Shown here in pieces: positions 9,634-18,286 of a stretch of 41,790 bases of DNA. Made by a program: the position numbers and the translations under genes. Position 1 is the first letter of the stretch; each line of letters opens with the position of its first letter. Source of the DNA: Clostridiales bacterium (lineage in GTDB: Bacteria; Bacillota; Clostridia; Lachnospirales; Lachnospiraceae); contig JAAYRE010000032.1 in the NCBI GenBank assembly GCA_012518935.1, positions 1 through 41,790 of the forward strand, written 5' to 3'. A model generated the notes under the pieces. The model was not told where the DNA came from. It made no database searches and saw only the letters and a list, made by a program, of their open reading frames with translations.

Positions 9634-11021
9634 TTTACTCCTTCCCTTGTATCCTCAAGTATAATACCCTTATCTAAGAGACTATCTCGGATTTCATCAG
9701 CCCTAGTAAAATCCTTGTTTTTCCTGGCTATTTGTCTTTCCTCTATAAGCTTTTCGATTTCTTCTGGAAGAATTTCTTCCTCTTTCCTCGTCTTAATTCC
9801 AAGGATATCACATAACATTATGATATTTTCATTCATGCTCATAATAAATGTCTTACTGTTTTGTCCATTGCAGTGTGTATTAGCCAGCCTTACCAATTCA
9901 AAAATTGCTGCTATGGCATCTGCGGTGTTAAAATCATCTTCCATTGATGCCTCAAACTTATCTTTTAAGGTCTCTGCCTCTAACAGTATAGCCTTTTCCT
10001 CTTCAGTTACCTCTGCCTCATTTAATTTATGGTTTTTAAGTAGATATTCCAAGGAGTCAACAGCAGTCAAGATGCGTTCTAAGGAATTATGTGCAGAATC
10101 AATTAAATCCCTGCTAAAATTTAAGGGACTACGGTAATGGGCATTAAGCATAAAGAATCTTATAACCTGTCCCGAATATTCATTTAAGATATCCCTTACA
10201 GTAAAGAAATTACCTTTTGATTTGGACATTTTCTTATTATCAATATTAATAAAGGCATTATGCATCCAATAATTGGCAAAGCCCTGGCCACTGGCAGCTT
10301 CACTTTGAGCAATCTCATTTTCATGATGGGGAAATATCAAATCCTCTCCACCTCCATGAATGTCAATCTGCTGCCCAAGATACTTGCTACTCATTACAGA
10401 ACACTCAATATGCCAACCGGGGCGACCATCGCTCCAAGGTGAAGGCCAGAATGGTTCTCCTTCTTTTTTAGGTTTCCAAAGAACAAAGTCCAAGGGGTCA
10501 TCCTTTTCTTCTGCTATTGCTATTCTTGCACCGGATTCCAAATCATCAATATTCTTTTTTGACAGCTTACCATATTCTGCAAAGCTTCTGGTTCTAAAAT
10601 AAACTGTCCCGTTTTTTTCGTATGCATGGCCTTTTTCTATTAATGATTCAATTAACTTAATCATACCATCAATTTCTTCAGTAGCCTTTGGATGGTAAGT
10701 TGCCTCTAGCACATTTAGAGCTTCCATATCTTTTTTATATTCACCAATGTAACGCTCAGAAACCTCCTTAGGATTCACACCCTCATCAAGTGCTTTCTTT
10801 ATAATCTTATCATCCACGTCTGTAAAGTTAAGTACATAGTTAACATCATATCCCTTGTACTCAAAATATCTTCTCACTGTATCAAAGAAAATAGCAGGTC
10901 TTGCATTACCTATATGAATATAATTATATACGGTCGGTCCACAGACATACATCCTAACTTTATTCTTCTCAATGGGATTAAACTCTTCTTTTTGTTGGGT
11001 TAGTGTATTGTATATCCTCAT
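9618..11021 (-). CDS. cysS: Cysteinyl-tRNA synthetase
   Basis: Class I aminoacyl-tRNA synthetase that charges tRNA-Cys. The N-terminal GPTVYNYIHIGNARP holds the HIGH motif and the first zinc cysteine. WHIECSVMSSKYLG and GGGEDLIFPHHENE supply further zinc and active-site residues, and KKMSKSKGNFF is the KMSKS loop. The C-terminal IEERQIARKNKDFTRADEIR is the usual helical anticodon-binding end. The 467 residues are a normal length. The ATG at 11021 follows TTAGGAGGATGAATT. It is 33 bases downstream of cysE and overlaps mrnC, so the three form one unit under the cysteine T-box. Confidence 0.98.
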   Translation of the reverse strand: MRIYNTLTQQKEEFNPIEKNKVRMYVCGPTVYNYIHIGNARPAIFFDTVRRYFEYKGYDVNYVLNFTDVDDKIIKKALDEGVNPKEVSERYIGEYKKDMEALNVLEATYHPKATEEIDGMIKLIESLIEKGHAYEKNGTVYFRTRSFAEYGKLSKKNIDDLESGARIAIAEEKDDPLDFVLWKPKKEGEPFWPSPWSDGRPGWHIECSVMSSKYLGQQIDIHGGGEDLIFPHHENEIAQSEAASGQGFANYWMHNAFINIDNKKMSKSKGNFFTVRDILNEYSGQVIRFFMLNAHYRSPLNFSRDLIDSAHNSLERILTAVDSLEYLLKNHKLNEAEVTEEEKAILLEAETLKDKFEASMEDDFNTADAIAAIFELVRLANTHCNGQNSKTFIMSMNENIIMLCDILGIKTRKEEEILPEEIEKLIEERQIARKNKDFTRADEIRDSLLDKGIILEDTREGVKWKRK

Positions 11022-11054
11022 AATTCATCCTCCTAATAATGACTTTATCATGGT

Positions 11055-11768
11055 TTATTTATCTTTATTTTCTTTACTTTCCATGGTTTTATTAATGTCT
11101 AAAATCATTTTCTCTAACCTATCAAATCTATCACAAATATTTTTAAGATCACCCTTTAAGCAATCATTTTCTTTTCTTAGATTAATTACATCCCTCTTAT
11201 AAGGGTCTGGCAAATGTACCTGATCCATATCTTCTCTTGGCAATCTAACATTGTCACGTTTAACAACCCTGCCTGGAACACCAACTACAGTGGAATTAGG
11301 TGGAACCTCTGACAAGACTACGGAACCTGCACCTATCTTAGAATTCTCCCCAATTGTAAATGAGCCTAATACCTTTGCTCCTGCACTTATCATTACATTA
11401 TTGCCTATGGTAGGATGCCTTTTTCCTTTTTCTTTACCTGTACCCCCTAGGGTAACACCTTGGTATAGAGTCACATTATCCCCTATAATTGTGGTTTCAC
11501 CAATTACTACGCCATGGCCATGATCAATAAATAACCCCTTTCCTATGGTGGCTCCAGGATGTATCTCTATACCAGTCTTACGAGCTGTCCTTTGGGATAT
11601 CCACCTTGCCCAAAAATAATGTTTTCTCTTGTACAGCTTGTGGGCAAGTCTATAGTGCAATATAGCCCTAAAACTGGGATATAGGAAGACTTCCATTGAG
11701 GAGCGTATGGCTGGATCTCTTTCTCTTATAATTTGCATTTCTTCTTTTATATATTTAATTAATCCCAT
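11055..11768 (-). CDS. cysE: Serine O-acetyltransferase
   Basis: Catalyses acetyl-CoA plus serine to O-acetylserine, the committed step of cysteine synthesis. The left-handed beta-helix hexapeptide repeats are clear ([55 protein letters not shown]), with catalytic histidines in DHGHG and the RHPTIG loop. The track starts at a GTG that overlaps the ribosome site. The ATG at 11768, with GGGAGGTGGATATA upstream, is preferred and gives 237 residues. A charged coiled-coil-like tail ([20 protein letters not shown]) follows the enzyme core. The gene is first after the cysteine T-box and precedes cysS, the order known from Bacillus cysES. Confidence 0.96.
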   Translation of the reverse strand: MGLIKYIKEEMQIIRERDPAIRSSMEVFLYPSFRAILHYRLAHKLYKRKHYFWARWISQRTARKTGIEIHPGATIGKGLFIDHGHGVVIGETTIIGDNVTLYQGVTLGGTGKEKGKRHPTIGNNVMISAGAKVLGSFTIGENSKIGAGSVVLSEVPPNSTVVGVPGRVVKRDNVRLPREDMDQVHLPDPYKRDVINLRKENDCLKGDLKNICDRFDRLEKMILDINKTMESKENKDK

Positions 11769-11861
11769 TATATCCACCTCCCATTTATTATACGATTAAA
11801 GTTTGCATTCATGCGGAGCATATTTCGATATACTAGGATGCACTTTCCTATTATATCAACA

Positions 11862-11885
11862 AACCGCCTCTATATAGAGGCGGTT
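11862..11885 (-). terminator. T-box attenuator hairpin
   Basis: Perfect palindrome AACCGCCTCTAT/ATAGAGGCGGTT, effectively a nine-pair G/C-rich stem with a TATATA loop, followed on the minus strand by TGTTGATAT. It overlaps the part of the T-box that would otherwise form the antiterminator. This is the expected regulatory terminator of the leader. Confidence 0.9.
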
Positions 11886-12110
11886 ACTTCGCGGTTCCAC
11901 TCTAATTGAATGTCATTATGTACTTAAGCTGACATATCTCATATTCAGATAACGGCTGTAACCGAACTCGGCTAAGTTACCCCTCACCGAATCAGCTCCC
12001 GGATGCACTTCACTTATAGATACCATAAGGAGTGCTTTCAGCCGGTGACACCCCATCTCTGATACAGATCCATAAGTTACTTTTCCGTTCATAGCTTTTA
12101 ACATATTATA
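11862..12110 (-). promoter_or_regulatory. T-box leader, probable tRNA-Cys sensor
   Basis: On the minus strand the leader of cysE carries the T-box sequence AGAGTGGAACCGCGAAG (11903-11887), matching the family consensus AGGGTGGNACCGCG. It is followed by the terminator AACCGCCTCTATATAGAGGCGGTT (11885-11862) and a T-rich stretch. Upstream, Stem I can be traced: CGGA pairs with TCCG, ACTTAT pairs with ATAAGT, and the distal CAGAGATGGGGTG region follows. The specifier loop reads GAAGTGCATCC. TGC (12007-12005) followed by a purine fits Cys and the downstream cysE-cysS genes. Uncharged tRNA-Cys should stabilise the antiterminator and allow transcription. GTG, one base earlier, is the less likely specifier. 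Confidence 0.93.
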
Positions 12111-12118
12111 TTTAGTTC

Positions 12119-12147
12119 ATTTTATGCATAAATCTATAATTTGTCAA
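12119..12147 (-). promoter_or_regulatory. Sigma-A promoter for the T-box/cysE operon
   Basis: On the minus strand TTGACA (12147-12142) is separated by 17 bases from TAAAAT (12124-12119). This predicts transcription starting near 12112, just at the beginning of the T-box Stem I. It lies between the ispF stop and the leader, so cysE has its own start. Confidence 0.8.
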
Positions 12148-12166
12148 CAGTTATTCTTCTAGCTAT

Positions 12167-12712
12167 CTATTTTGAGCATCCTTTACAGCCATTACAGTTT
12201 TTTTCATTATTCATAGGTGTAACATCTACCTGGTAATTCATCATGGACTCTATAAGGCAGACGGCATTTGCAGCTATACCAAGACCTTCTCCAGTAAATC
12301 CAAGTCCTTCCTCAGTAGTTGCTTTTATATTAATCCTATCAGGCTCAATATCCAAAGCATCTGCTATATTCTTAATCATCAAAGGTATATAATTGGCTAG
12401 TTTGGGTTTTTGAGCAATAATAGTGGCATCTATATTTTCGATTAAGTAAAGCTTGTCATCAAGTAGGAGTTTTACCTTTTTTAATAGTTCAATGCTGGAT
12501 ATATCCATATAAGAATCATCCGTATCAGGAAACTGTCTGCCAATATCCCCAAGAGCTGCTGCCCCCAAGAGGGCATCCATGATTGCATGAACAAGTACAT
12601 CTGCATCGGAATGACCCAAAAGACCCTGTATATATGGAATTGTAACTCCTCCCAGAATTAACTCCCTATCCTCAACCAATCGGTGAACATCATAGCCTGT
12701 TCCAATTCTCAT
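12167..12712 (-). CDS. ispF: 2-C-methyl-D-erythritol 2,4-cyclodiphosphate synthase with Cys-rich tail
   Basis: MEP-pathway enzyme that cyclises CDP-methylerythritol 2-phosphate to the cyclodiphosphate on the way to isoprenoids. The metal ligands are D8 and H10 in GYDVHRL and H42 in the DADVLVHA segment. [21 protein letters not shown] and [18 protein letters not shown] are family signatures. The usual protein ends near residue 160. Here about 20 extra residues follow, ending [14 protein letters not shown] with C173, C176 and C179 in a C-x2-C-x2-C pattern. The ATG at 12712 has an AGGAGGT ribosome site. It lies 70 bases downstream of the phosphatase-ASKHA fusion. ispD is not in the window. Confidence 0.96.
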   Translation of the reverse strand: MRIGTGYDVHRLVEDRELILGGVTIPYIQGLLGHSDADVLVHAIMDALLGAAALGDIGRQFPDTDDSYMDISSIELLKKVKLLLDDKLYLIENIDATIIAQKPKLANYIPLMIKNIADALDIEPDRINIKATTEEGLGFTGEGLGIAANAVCLIESMMNYQVDVTPMNNEKNCNGCKGCSK

Positions 12713-12782
12713 CTAATAATACCTCCTAAATAAATTCTAGCCCATACATTTTTTGCTTAATAATATATCATCAGCCCTATAA

Positions 12783-14597
12783 TTAAAATAACATATTCTG
12801 AATATATAGTTTATTAAAATTATCATCATTAGACAAATGTATCTCTTTTGTTATTGATATTATGTGCTCCAACCTTTTTAGATTATCTGATTTTCTAGCA
12901 ACTTGACTGGCTCCAAGTATTGATGTATTACCTGTTCCCTTAACCTTGTTTGCAACAAGCTCAGGAAGTAATCCAATCCTTACAGCTTTTTCTATGTCCA
13001 GATGATATCCAAAGCTTCCTGCTATATATACCTTATCAAGCTCTTTTAATGAAGTTCCAAACAGATTAACTAATATCTCTGTTCCCGCTCTAATAGCTGC
13101 CTTAGCCATCTGAAGTTGTCTAACATCCTGTTGACTAAAGCTAAAGTCAGCAAGAACAAAACCCCTATCAAAATATGGATCCTCTAATAGGCCGGTCTCG
13201 TCAATAATACCCTCTTTTAAGAGTTCAGATACCAACTCTATAATTCCTGTTCCACATAACCCAACAGGCTTCTCATCCTCAATAGTCTCATAGCTTAACC
13301 TTCCACCCTCTAGAGTAATGTGGTTAATGGCACCAGGAATGGAGCCAACACCACAAGAGACATTGACTCCTTCAAAGGCTGGACCTGCAGCGGTAGAGGT
13401 TACCAGTATCTTGTCCTTATTACCTATGGCCATTTCACCGTTGGTTCCTAAATCTATGAACATGCAAATCTCATTCTTATGGTCAAAGTCACAAGCAAGC
13501 AATCCTGATGCAATATCCCCTCCTACAAAGGTAGATATACCAGGAAGCAATATGATTGGTATCTTTTCTTCTATACAAAATATCTTGTCTGTTGATGTAT
13601 TAATAGTTTTCAAATTAATCGGAGTATAAGGATATAACCCCAGTCCATGACAGGAATAGCCCATAAAAAGATGAATCATGGTGGTATTACCGGCTATAAC
13701 TATCTTATCAATTCTATCAAAGCTTATTTTATGCTTATCTATAAGATGACGAATTCCAAGAAGAATCTCATGACGAATTAGTTGCATCAATAAGTCTCGT
13801 TTACCTTCATTGGAGGCCTTTATTCTTGAGATTACATCTGTACCATATTTTCTTTGGGGGTTTAATGCAATATATTCACCCACTGCATTCCCATCTGATA
13901 ATGATAACAAACTAAGAACTAAGGTTGTGGTTCCAGTATCAACTGCCACAGCATATTTATCTGAATCAACTGTATTATATATTTTTTCTGTTCTATCTGC
14001 TATATCTGAATTCATTGTCATTACCATAAATTCATCTGGGGATAGATTAAAAGATTCTATCTTAAGCTTTGAATCTTCATATGTAAGTGTGCTGATACAT
14101 GAATTTTTTAACCTGGTCTTTCCTGAGCCTTCATCTCCACCAGATAAAACAGAAAGTACGGCATTAATTGCCGCTCCATGTGATACCATTATTATATCTT
14201 GATCTTTATACTTCTCTATATTTCTATAAATACAATCAAGAAGCCTTTTGCATAATTCATCAAAAGGCTCCATTGATTTTTCTTCCCTACCGAAAGTATC
14301 AAAATACTTCCTTCTATCATAGGACATACCTGATAAAATACCAAATTCCCGCTCTATCAAATCCTCATCAATGATTACATCAGACCCAGCAAGACCTTCA
14401 GAAATAATCTTGGCAGTCTCTACAGCACGAATAAGAGGGCTGGTTAAAACAACTCTTACCCCCGTATCCCTTAGTGCTTCCTTGGCTCTTCCGGCTTGTA
14501 TTCTTCCTGTCTCATTAAGCTCGATGTCTTCTCTGCCTTGAAGTCTGCCCTGTAGATTCCAGTCAGTCTCCCCATGACGGATTAAATAGATTTTCAT
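12783..14597 (-). CDS. Fusion of histidine phosphatase and RACE/DUF4445 ASKHA domain
   Basis: One uninterrupted frame encodes two unrelated enzymes. Residues 1 to about 190 are a phosphoglycerate-mutase/CobC-like histidine phosphatase: LIRHGETDWNLQGRLQG with catalytic H8, LTSPLIRAVETA, EREFGILSG, and the second histidine H140 in VSHGAA. Residues from about 215 are the ASKHA ATPase domain of corrinoid-protein reductive activators (DUF4445): AVDTGTTTLVLSLL, ALNPQRKYGTDVISRI, FIDLGTNGEMAIG, AAGPAFEGVNVSCG and YIAGSFGYHLDIEKA. The N-terminal 2Fe-2S domain usual in RamA-type activators is absent. The track TTG start lies in the ribosome site. The ATG at 14597 follows TGGAGGCTACTT and gives 604 residues. 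It is 20 bases downstream of pflA. Confidence 0.88.
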   Translation of the reverse strand: MKIYLIRHGETDWNLQGRLQGREDIELNETGRIQAGRAKEALRDTGVRVVLTSPLIRAVETAKIISEGLAGSDVIIDEDLIEREFGILSGMSYDRRKYFDTFGREEKSMEPFDELCKRLLDCIYRNIEKYKDQDIIMVSHGAAINAVLSVLSGGDEGSGKTRLKNSCISTLTYEDSKLKIESFNLSPDEFMVMTMNSDIADRTEKIYNTVDSDKYAVAVDTGTTTLVLSLLSLSDGNAVGEYIALNPQRKYGTDVISRIKASNEGKRDLLMQLIRHEILLGIRHLIDKHKISFDRIDKIVIAGNTTMIHLFMGYSCHGLGLYPYTPINLKTINTSTDKIFCIEEKIPIILLPGISTFVGGDIASGLLACDFDHKNEICMFIDLGTNGEMAIGNKDKILVTSTAAGPAFEGVNVSCGVGSIPGAINHITLEGGRLSYETIEDEKPVGLCGTGIIELVSELLKEGIIDETGLLEDPYFDRGFVLADFSFSQQDVRQLQMAKAAIRAGTEILVNLFGTSLKELDKVYIAGSFGYHLDIEKAVRIGLLPELVANKVKGTGNTSILGASQVARKSDNLKRLEHIISITKEIHLSNDDNFNKLYIQNMLF

Positions 14598-14617
14598 AAG
14601 TAGCCTCCAGAAATATA

Positions 14618-15358
14618 TCAAGTATTTGTAGAAACCACTTTTCCATTGGTTTCAAAAATCTCAATTACTTGTTGCATAAGTTCCTTGCTTGGTTCCTTGG
14701 TGTCATGCAACTTATAATCTAGACCAAGTTCCTCCCATTTATATTCACCCATTTTGTGAAATGGAAGTAGCTCGATTTTCTCCACATTGGGATATTCATC
14801 AAGATGAGCTGATAACCTTCTTACACTATCAAGATTATCCGTTAAGTTGGGTACTAGGATATATCTAACCCAGGTAGCTACATTCTTTTCCCTAAGATAA
14901 TCTAGGAAATTCAGTGTAGGACTTAATGATACCCCTGTTACATTTTTATATACAATCGGGTCATAATTCTTAATATCAAGAAGTACTAAGTCGGTATATT
15001 CCATAAGCTCTTTAATAGTATTATTAAAGATATATCCAGAAGTATCAATAGCAACAGAAATACCATTTTCTTTACACTTCTTACTTACTTCTAGTATAAA
15101 CTCAGCTTGTAGCAGAGGCTCGCCACCTGTAAAGGTGACACCTCCACTAGAATGTTTAATATAAGCTTTATATTTTAGGATTTCTTCCATTAATTTATCA
15201 GGTGTATATTCATCACCCAAGGTTACATCCCATGTATCAGGATTATGGCAAAACTGGCATCGCAGGGGACATCCCTGCATAAAGACCACAAAGCGTATCC
15301 CGGGTCCATCTACAGTACCAAAACTCTCCAACGAATGTATTCGTCCAAGTTTACTCAT
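14618..15358 (-). CDS. pflA: Pyruvate formate-lyase activating enzyme
   Basis: Radical-SAM enzyme that abstracts hydrogen from the PflB glycine to make the active glycyl radical. The 4Fe-4S cysteines are C30, C34 and C37 in MQGCPLRCQFCHNP. VTFTGGEPLLQ is the SAM-binding GGE motif. The length of 246 is typical, and no extra ferredoxin insert is present, as expected for a PFL rather than a dehydratase activase. The ATG at 15358 has AAGGATGG upstream. It follows pflB by 26 bases and precedes the phosphatase-ASKHA fusion by 20, so the three very likely share a transcript. Confidence 0.97.
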   Translation of the reverse strand: MSKLGRIHSLESFGTVDGPGIRFVVFMQGCPLRCQFCHNPDTWDVTLGDEYTPDKLMEEILKYKAYIKHSSGGVTFTGGEPLLQAEFILEVSKKCKENGISVAIDTSGYIFNNTIKELMEYTDLVLLDIKNYDPIVYKNVTGVSLSPTLNFLDYLREKNVATWVRYILVPNLTDNLDSVRRLSAHLDEYPNVEKIELLPFHKMGEYKWEELGLDYKLHDTKEPSKELMQQVIEIFETNGKVVSTNT

Positions 15359-15384
15359 AGGCCATCCTTCTTTCTATATGTTTC

Positions 15385-17610
15385 CTATCTCTTATGGAAT
15401 GTACGATTTATAACGTCTAGTTGTTGCTCCCTATTAAGTTTGACAAAGTTAACAGCATAACCGGATACACGAATAGTAAGTTGAGGATACTTCTCTGGAT
15501 GTTCCATTGCATCTATCAGAGTCTCACGGTCAAATACATTAACATTAATGTGATGTCCTTTACTCTCAAAATAACCATCTAATAAACCCACAAGATTATT
15601 AACTCTATCTTCTTTATCCTTACCCAATGCCTTAGGTACGATTGAGAATGTATAAGAAATTCCATCCTCCGCATGCCTATAAGGTAATTTAGCAACAGAT
15701 GCCATGGATGCCACTGCACCATTCTTATCCCTTCCATGCATTGGATTTGCTCCTGGAGCAAATGGTTCGCCAGCTTTTCTACCATCTGGTGTACTTCCTG
15801 TCTTCTTGCCATATACAACATTGGATGTTATGGTAAGGACTGACAATGTCGGTATTGCATCACGGTAAGTTTTTACTTTACGAAGCTTATTCATAAAGCG
15901 TTCTACTATTTCAATTGCAATTTGGTCAACACGGTCGTCATTATTACCATAGGCAGGATAATCTCCTTCTATCTCATAATCTGTAGCCAGACCTGCTTCA
16001 TTACGTATTACCTTAACTTTGGCATATTTAATAGCAGATAGGGAGTCCGCTACTACAGATAATCCTGCTATTCCACATGCTTCTGTACGCAATACATCCT
16101 TATCATGTAGTGCCATCTGTAATCTTTCGTAGTTATATTTATCATGCATGTAGTGAATTACGTTAAGGGTATTAATATATAATTCTGAGAGCCATTCTAG
16201 AGTCTGGTCAAACTTTGTTACAACTTCGTCATAATCAAGATATTCGCTTGTAATAGGTGCAAACATAGGACCAACCTGGTCTCCTGACTTCTCATCCTTA
16301 CCACCATTAATTGTATATAATAGTGCCTTAGCAAGGTTTGCCCGTGCACCAAAGAACTGCATCTGCTTACCAATTCTCATAGCTGATACACAGCAAGCAA
16401 TTCCATAGTCATCGCCCCAGTAATCTCTCATCAAATCATCGTTCTCATACTGGATAGAGCTGGTATCTATGGAAACCTTGGAACAGAATCTCTTAAATGG
16501 TTCAGGCAAAGATACAGACCAAAGTACAGTTAGGTTTGGCTCTGGTGCAGGTCCCAGATTATACAAGGTGTTCAATATTCTGAAACTGCTCTTAGTAACA
16601 AGGGTTCTTCCGTCAACTCCCATGCCACCGATAGATTCTGTAACCCAGGTAGGATCTCCTGAGAAAAGATCATTATATTCCGGTGTACGAAGGAATCTAA
16701 CCATACGTAATTTCATTACGAATTGATCCATTAACTCTTGAACTTCTTGCTCAGTTATTAAGCCATTTTTTAAATCTCTTTCATAATATATATCCAGGAA
16801 TGTGGACACACGGCCAAGACTCATAGCCGCACCGTCTTGTTCCTTAATAGCTCCAAGATATGCAAAATAAGTCCACTGAGTAGCCTCAAAGGAGTTTTTT
16901 GCAGGTACACTAATATCATAACCGTATGATGCTGCCATTTCCTTCAGTTGCTTTAATGCCTTAATCTGCTCAGATAATTCCTCACGCTGACGAATATCTG
17001 GAGAACCAAGTGAAGGATTTTCAAGAAGTTTTTTCTCATGAAGTTTTTCTTCAATTAAATAATCCACTCCATAAAGAGCTACTCTACGATAATCTCCGAT
17101 TATTCTTCCTCTGCCGTAAGCATCAGGTAGTCCAGTGATTATTCCTGAATGTCTTGCCTTTCTCATAGCATCTGTATAAGCATCAAATACTCCATCATTA
17201 TGGGTCTTACGATTGTCTGTGAATATTTGCTCTGTAGTCTTATCAAGAGTATATCCATAGGAATCCAGTGCTTTTTTAACAACACGGATTCCACCGTTGG
17301 GCATAATACCTCTCTTTAAAGGTTTATCTGTCTGAAAACCTACAATAACTTCATTATCTTTATCTAAATATCCAGGACCAAAGGTAGTTATTGTAGAAGG
17401 TCTTAAAGTCTCCGCATCAATAATTCCTTTTTTATTCTCTTCCTTCATAAGCTCCTTAACTTGTTCAAAAAGCTTAAGAGTTCTTTCTGTAGGCCCTGTT
17501 AAGAATGAATCGTCACCTTCATAGGGTGTATAATTATGTTGTATAAAGCTTCTGACATTTACATCTGTCACCCAGCTTCCAGGTTCAAAGCCTTGCCATT
17601 CTTGTCTCAT
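15385..17610 (-). CDS. pflB: Formate C-acetyltransferase (pyruvate formate-lyase)
   Basis: Glycyl-radical enzyme converting pyruvate and CoA to acetyl-CoA and formate in anaerobic sugar fermentation. The adjacent catalytic cysteines C406 and C407 are in [11 protein letters not shown]. The radical glycine is G717 in [11 protein letters not shown], 25 residues from the end. The N-terminal [20 protein letters not shown] and 741-residue length match true PflB rather than diol or glycerol dehydratases. The ATG at 17610 has AAGGAGG upstream. A strong promoter and a Fur-type dyad precede it. Its presence marks a mixed-acid or ethanol-type anaerobic fermenter. Confidence 0.98.
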   Translation of the reverse strand: MRQEWQGFEPGSWVTDVNVRSFIQHNYTPYEGDDSFLTGPTERTLKLFEQVKELMKEENKKGIIDAETLRPSTITTFGPGYLDKDNEVIVGFQTDKPLKRGIMPNGGIRVVKKALDSYGYTLDKTTEQIFTDNRKTHNDGVFDAYTDAMRKARHSGIITGLPDAYGRGRIIGDYRRVALYGVDYLIEEKLHEKKLLENPSLGSPDIRQREELSEQIKALKQLKEMAASYGYDISVPAKNSFEATQWTYFAYLGAIKEQDGAAMSLGRVSTFLDIYYERDLKNGLITEQEVQELMDQFVMKLRMVRFLRTPEYNDLFSGDPTWVTESIGGMGVDGRTLVTKSSFRILNTLYNLGPAPEPNLTVLWSVSLPEPFKRFCSKVSIDTSSIQYENDDLMRDYWGDDYGIACCVSAMRIGKQMQFFGARANLAKALLYTINGGKDEKSGDQVGPMFAPITSEYLDYDEVVTKFDQTLEWLSELYINTLNVIHYMHDKYNYERLQMALHDKDVLRTEACGIAGLSVVADSLSAIKYAKVKVIRNEAGLATDYEIEGDYPAYGNNDDRVDQIAIEIVERFMNKLRKVKTYRDAIPTLSVLTITSNVVYGKKTGSTPDGRKAGEPFAPGANPMHGRDKNGAVASMASVAKLPYRHAEDGISYTFSIVPKALGKDKEDRVNNLVGLLDGYFESKGHHINVNVFDRETLIDAMEHPEKYPQLTIRVSGYAVNFVKLNREQQLDVINRTFHKR

Positions 17611-17665
17611 ACTTTATCCTCCTTATTTTGCAGGAACATTAAGGTTTATAATATTCTACTTAATA

Positions 17666-17694
17666 ATCATAGAGATTGATTATTTTCTTGTCAA
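17666..17694 (-). promoter_or_regulatory. Sigma-A promoter of pflB
   Basis: Minus-strand TTGACA (17694-17689), 17-base spacer, TATGAT (17671-17666), located about 55 bases upstream of the pflB ATG. Both boxes and the spacing are near consensus, so pfl transcription probably starts near 17659. Confidence 0.8.
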
Positions 17695-17701
17695 TGGTAA
17701 A

Positions 17702-17716
17702 TGATAATAGTTATCA
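17702..17716. promoter_or_regulatory. Fur-family-like 7-1-7 dyad upstream of pflB
   Basis: TGATAATAGTTATCA differs by one base from the Fur box consensus TGATAATNATTATCA. It ends eight bases upstream of the pflB -35 box. An FNR-type site (TTGATNNNNATCAA) fits less well because the spacing is wrong. Binding by a Fur-family regulator is inference. Confidence 0.45.
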
Positions 17717-17767
17717 AAAACATTTTTCATTAAAAATAGTCATATTGACTAAACCACCTTTTTATTC

Positions 17768-17995
17768 CTAAATCATCTCACTGAAATTCTTAAATAATTC
17801 AATATCTTCTTTTGTAAGTCTTAAATTTGAACTGATATTTTTTCCTTCCTCAGTCATAACATTGATTTCAATAACAGTTCCTTCTTTTAAATAATTATGT
17901 TGTAAAGCACCAATAAAACTAATAAATTTGGGATGATTAATTGCAAATCTTTCCCATGCAGCTTTTATTTTAAATAATTTACCAGGGTTCAACAT
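17768..17995 (-). CDS. Small conserved-looking protein, unknown function
   Basis: A 75-residue soluble protein. The pattern MLNPGKLFKIKAAWERFAINHPKF, then EGTVIEINVMTEEGKNISSNLRLTKEDIELF, resembles small uncharacterised proteins that I recall from Lachnospiraceae genomes; no function is known to me. It is predicted as an N-terminal helix, then a beta hairpin and a C-terminal helix. The ATG at 17995 is preceded by GGAGTG. A second ATG five bases earlier reads into a stop after three codons, so it is not the start. It lies upstream of pflB on the same strand, but pflB has its own promoter in between. No signal peptide or membrane helix. Confidence 0.75.
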   Translation of the reverse strand: MLNPGKLFKIKAAWERFAINHPKFISFIGALQHNYLKEGTVIEINVMTEEGKNISSNLRLTKEDIELFKNFSEMI

Positions 17996-18286
17996 TCCAT
18001 AATCACTCCTATAACAGTTATTGTTACTTTATAATGCATAAAGAACTTCGATAGACAATTATATTACATGATTAGACTAATTAAATCAATGATTTAAATC
18101 ACATTTACATTATATATTATAATAAGTAAAAGTTGGATTTTATCCGATATAATTAGTATCAGTGTAACTATGTATATTAATGTCAAAACACCGACTAAAT
18201 TTAAGCAGTTATGATTATTGTAAAATCTGGGGATAAGAGTTTTAAAGAAACACTTTAGAATCCTATATTAAGAATGGAGAAATAGT

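Noticed and set aside
11916-12104. 62-codon minus-strand ORF upstream of cysE
   Set aside because: It lies wholly inside the T-box leader, its sequence is explained by Stem I and the T-box structure, and it has no ribosome site.
17702-17716. FNR-type binding site at pflB
   Set aside because: The TTGAT and ATCA halves are six bases apart rather than four. The Fur-type reading fits better.
18121-18153. Sigma-D (flagellar) promoter upstream of the FliK-like gene (TCCGATAT, and TAAG or TAAA)
   Set aside because: The -10 resembles GCCGATAA, but the spacing to any TAAA-like -35 is off by one to three bases and an overlapping TATAAT is equally plausible. Too weak to annotate.
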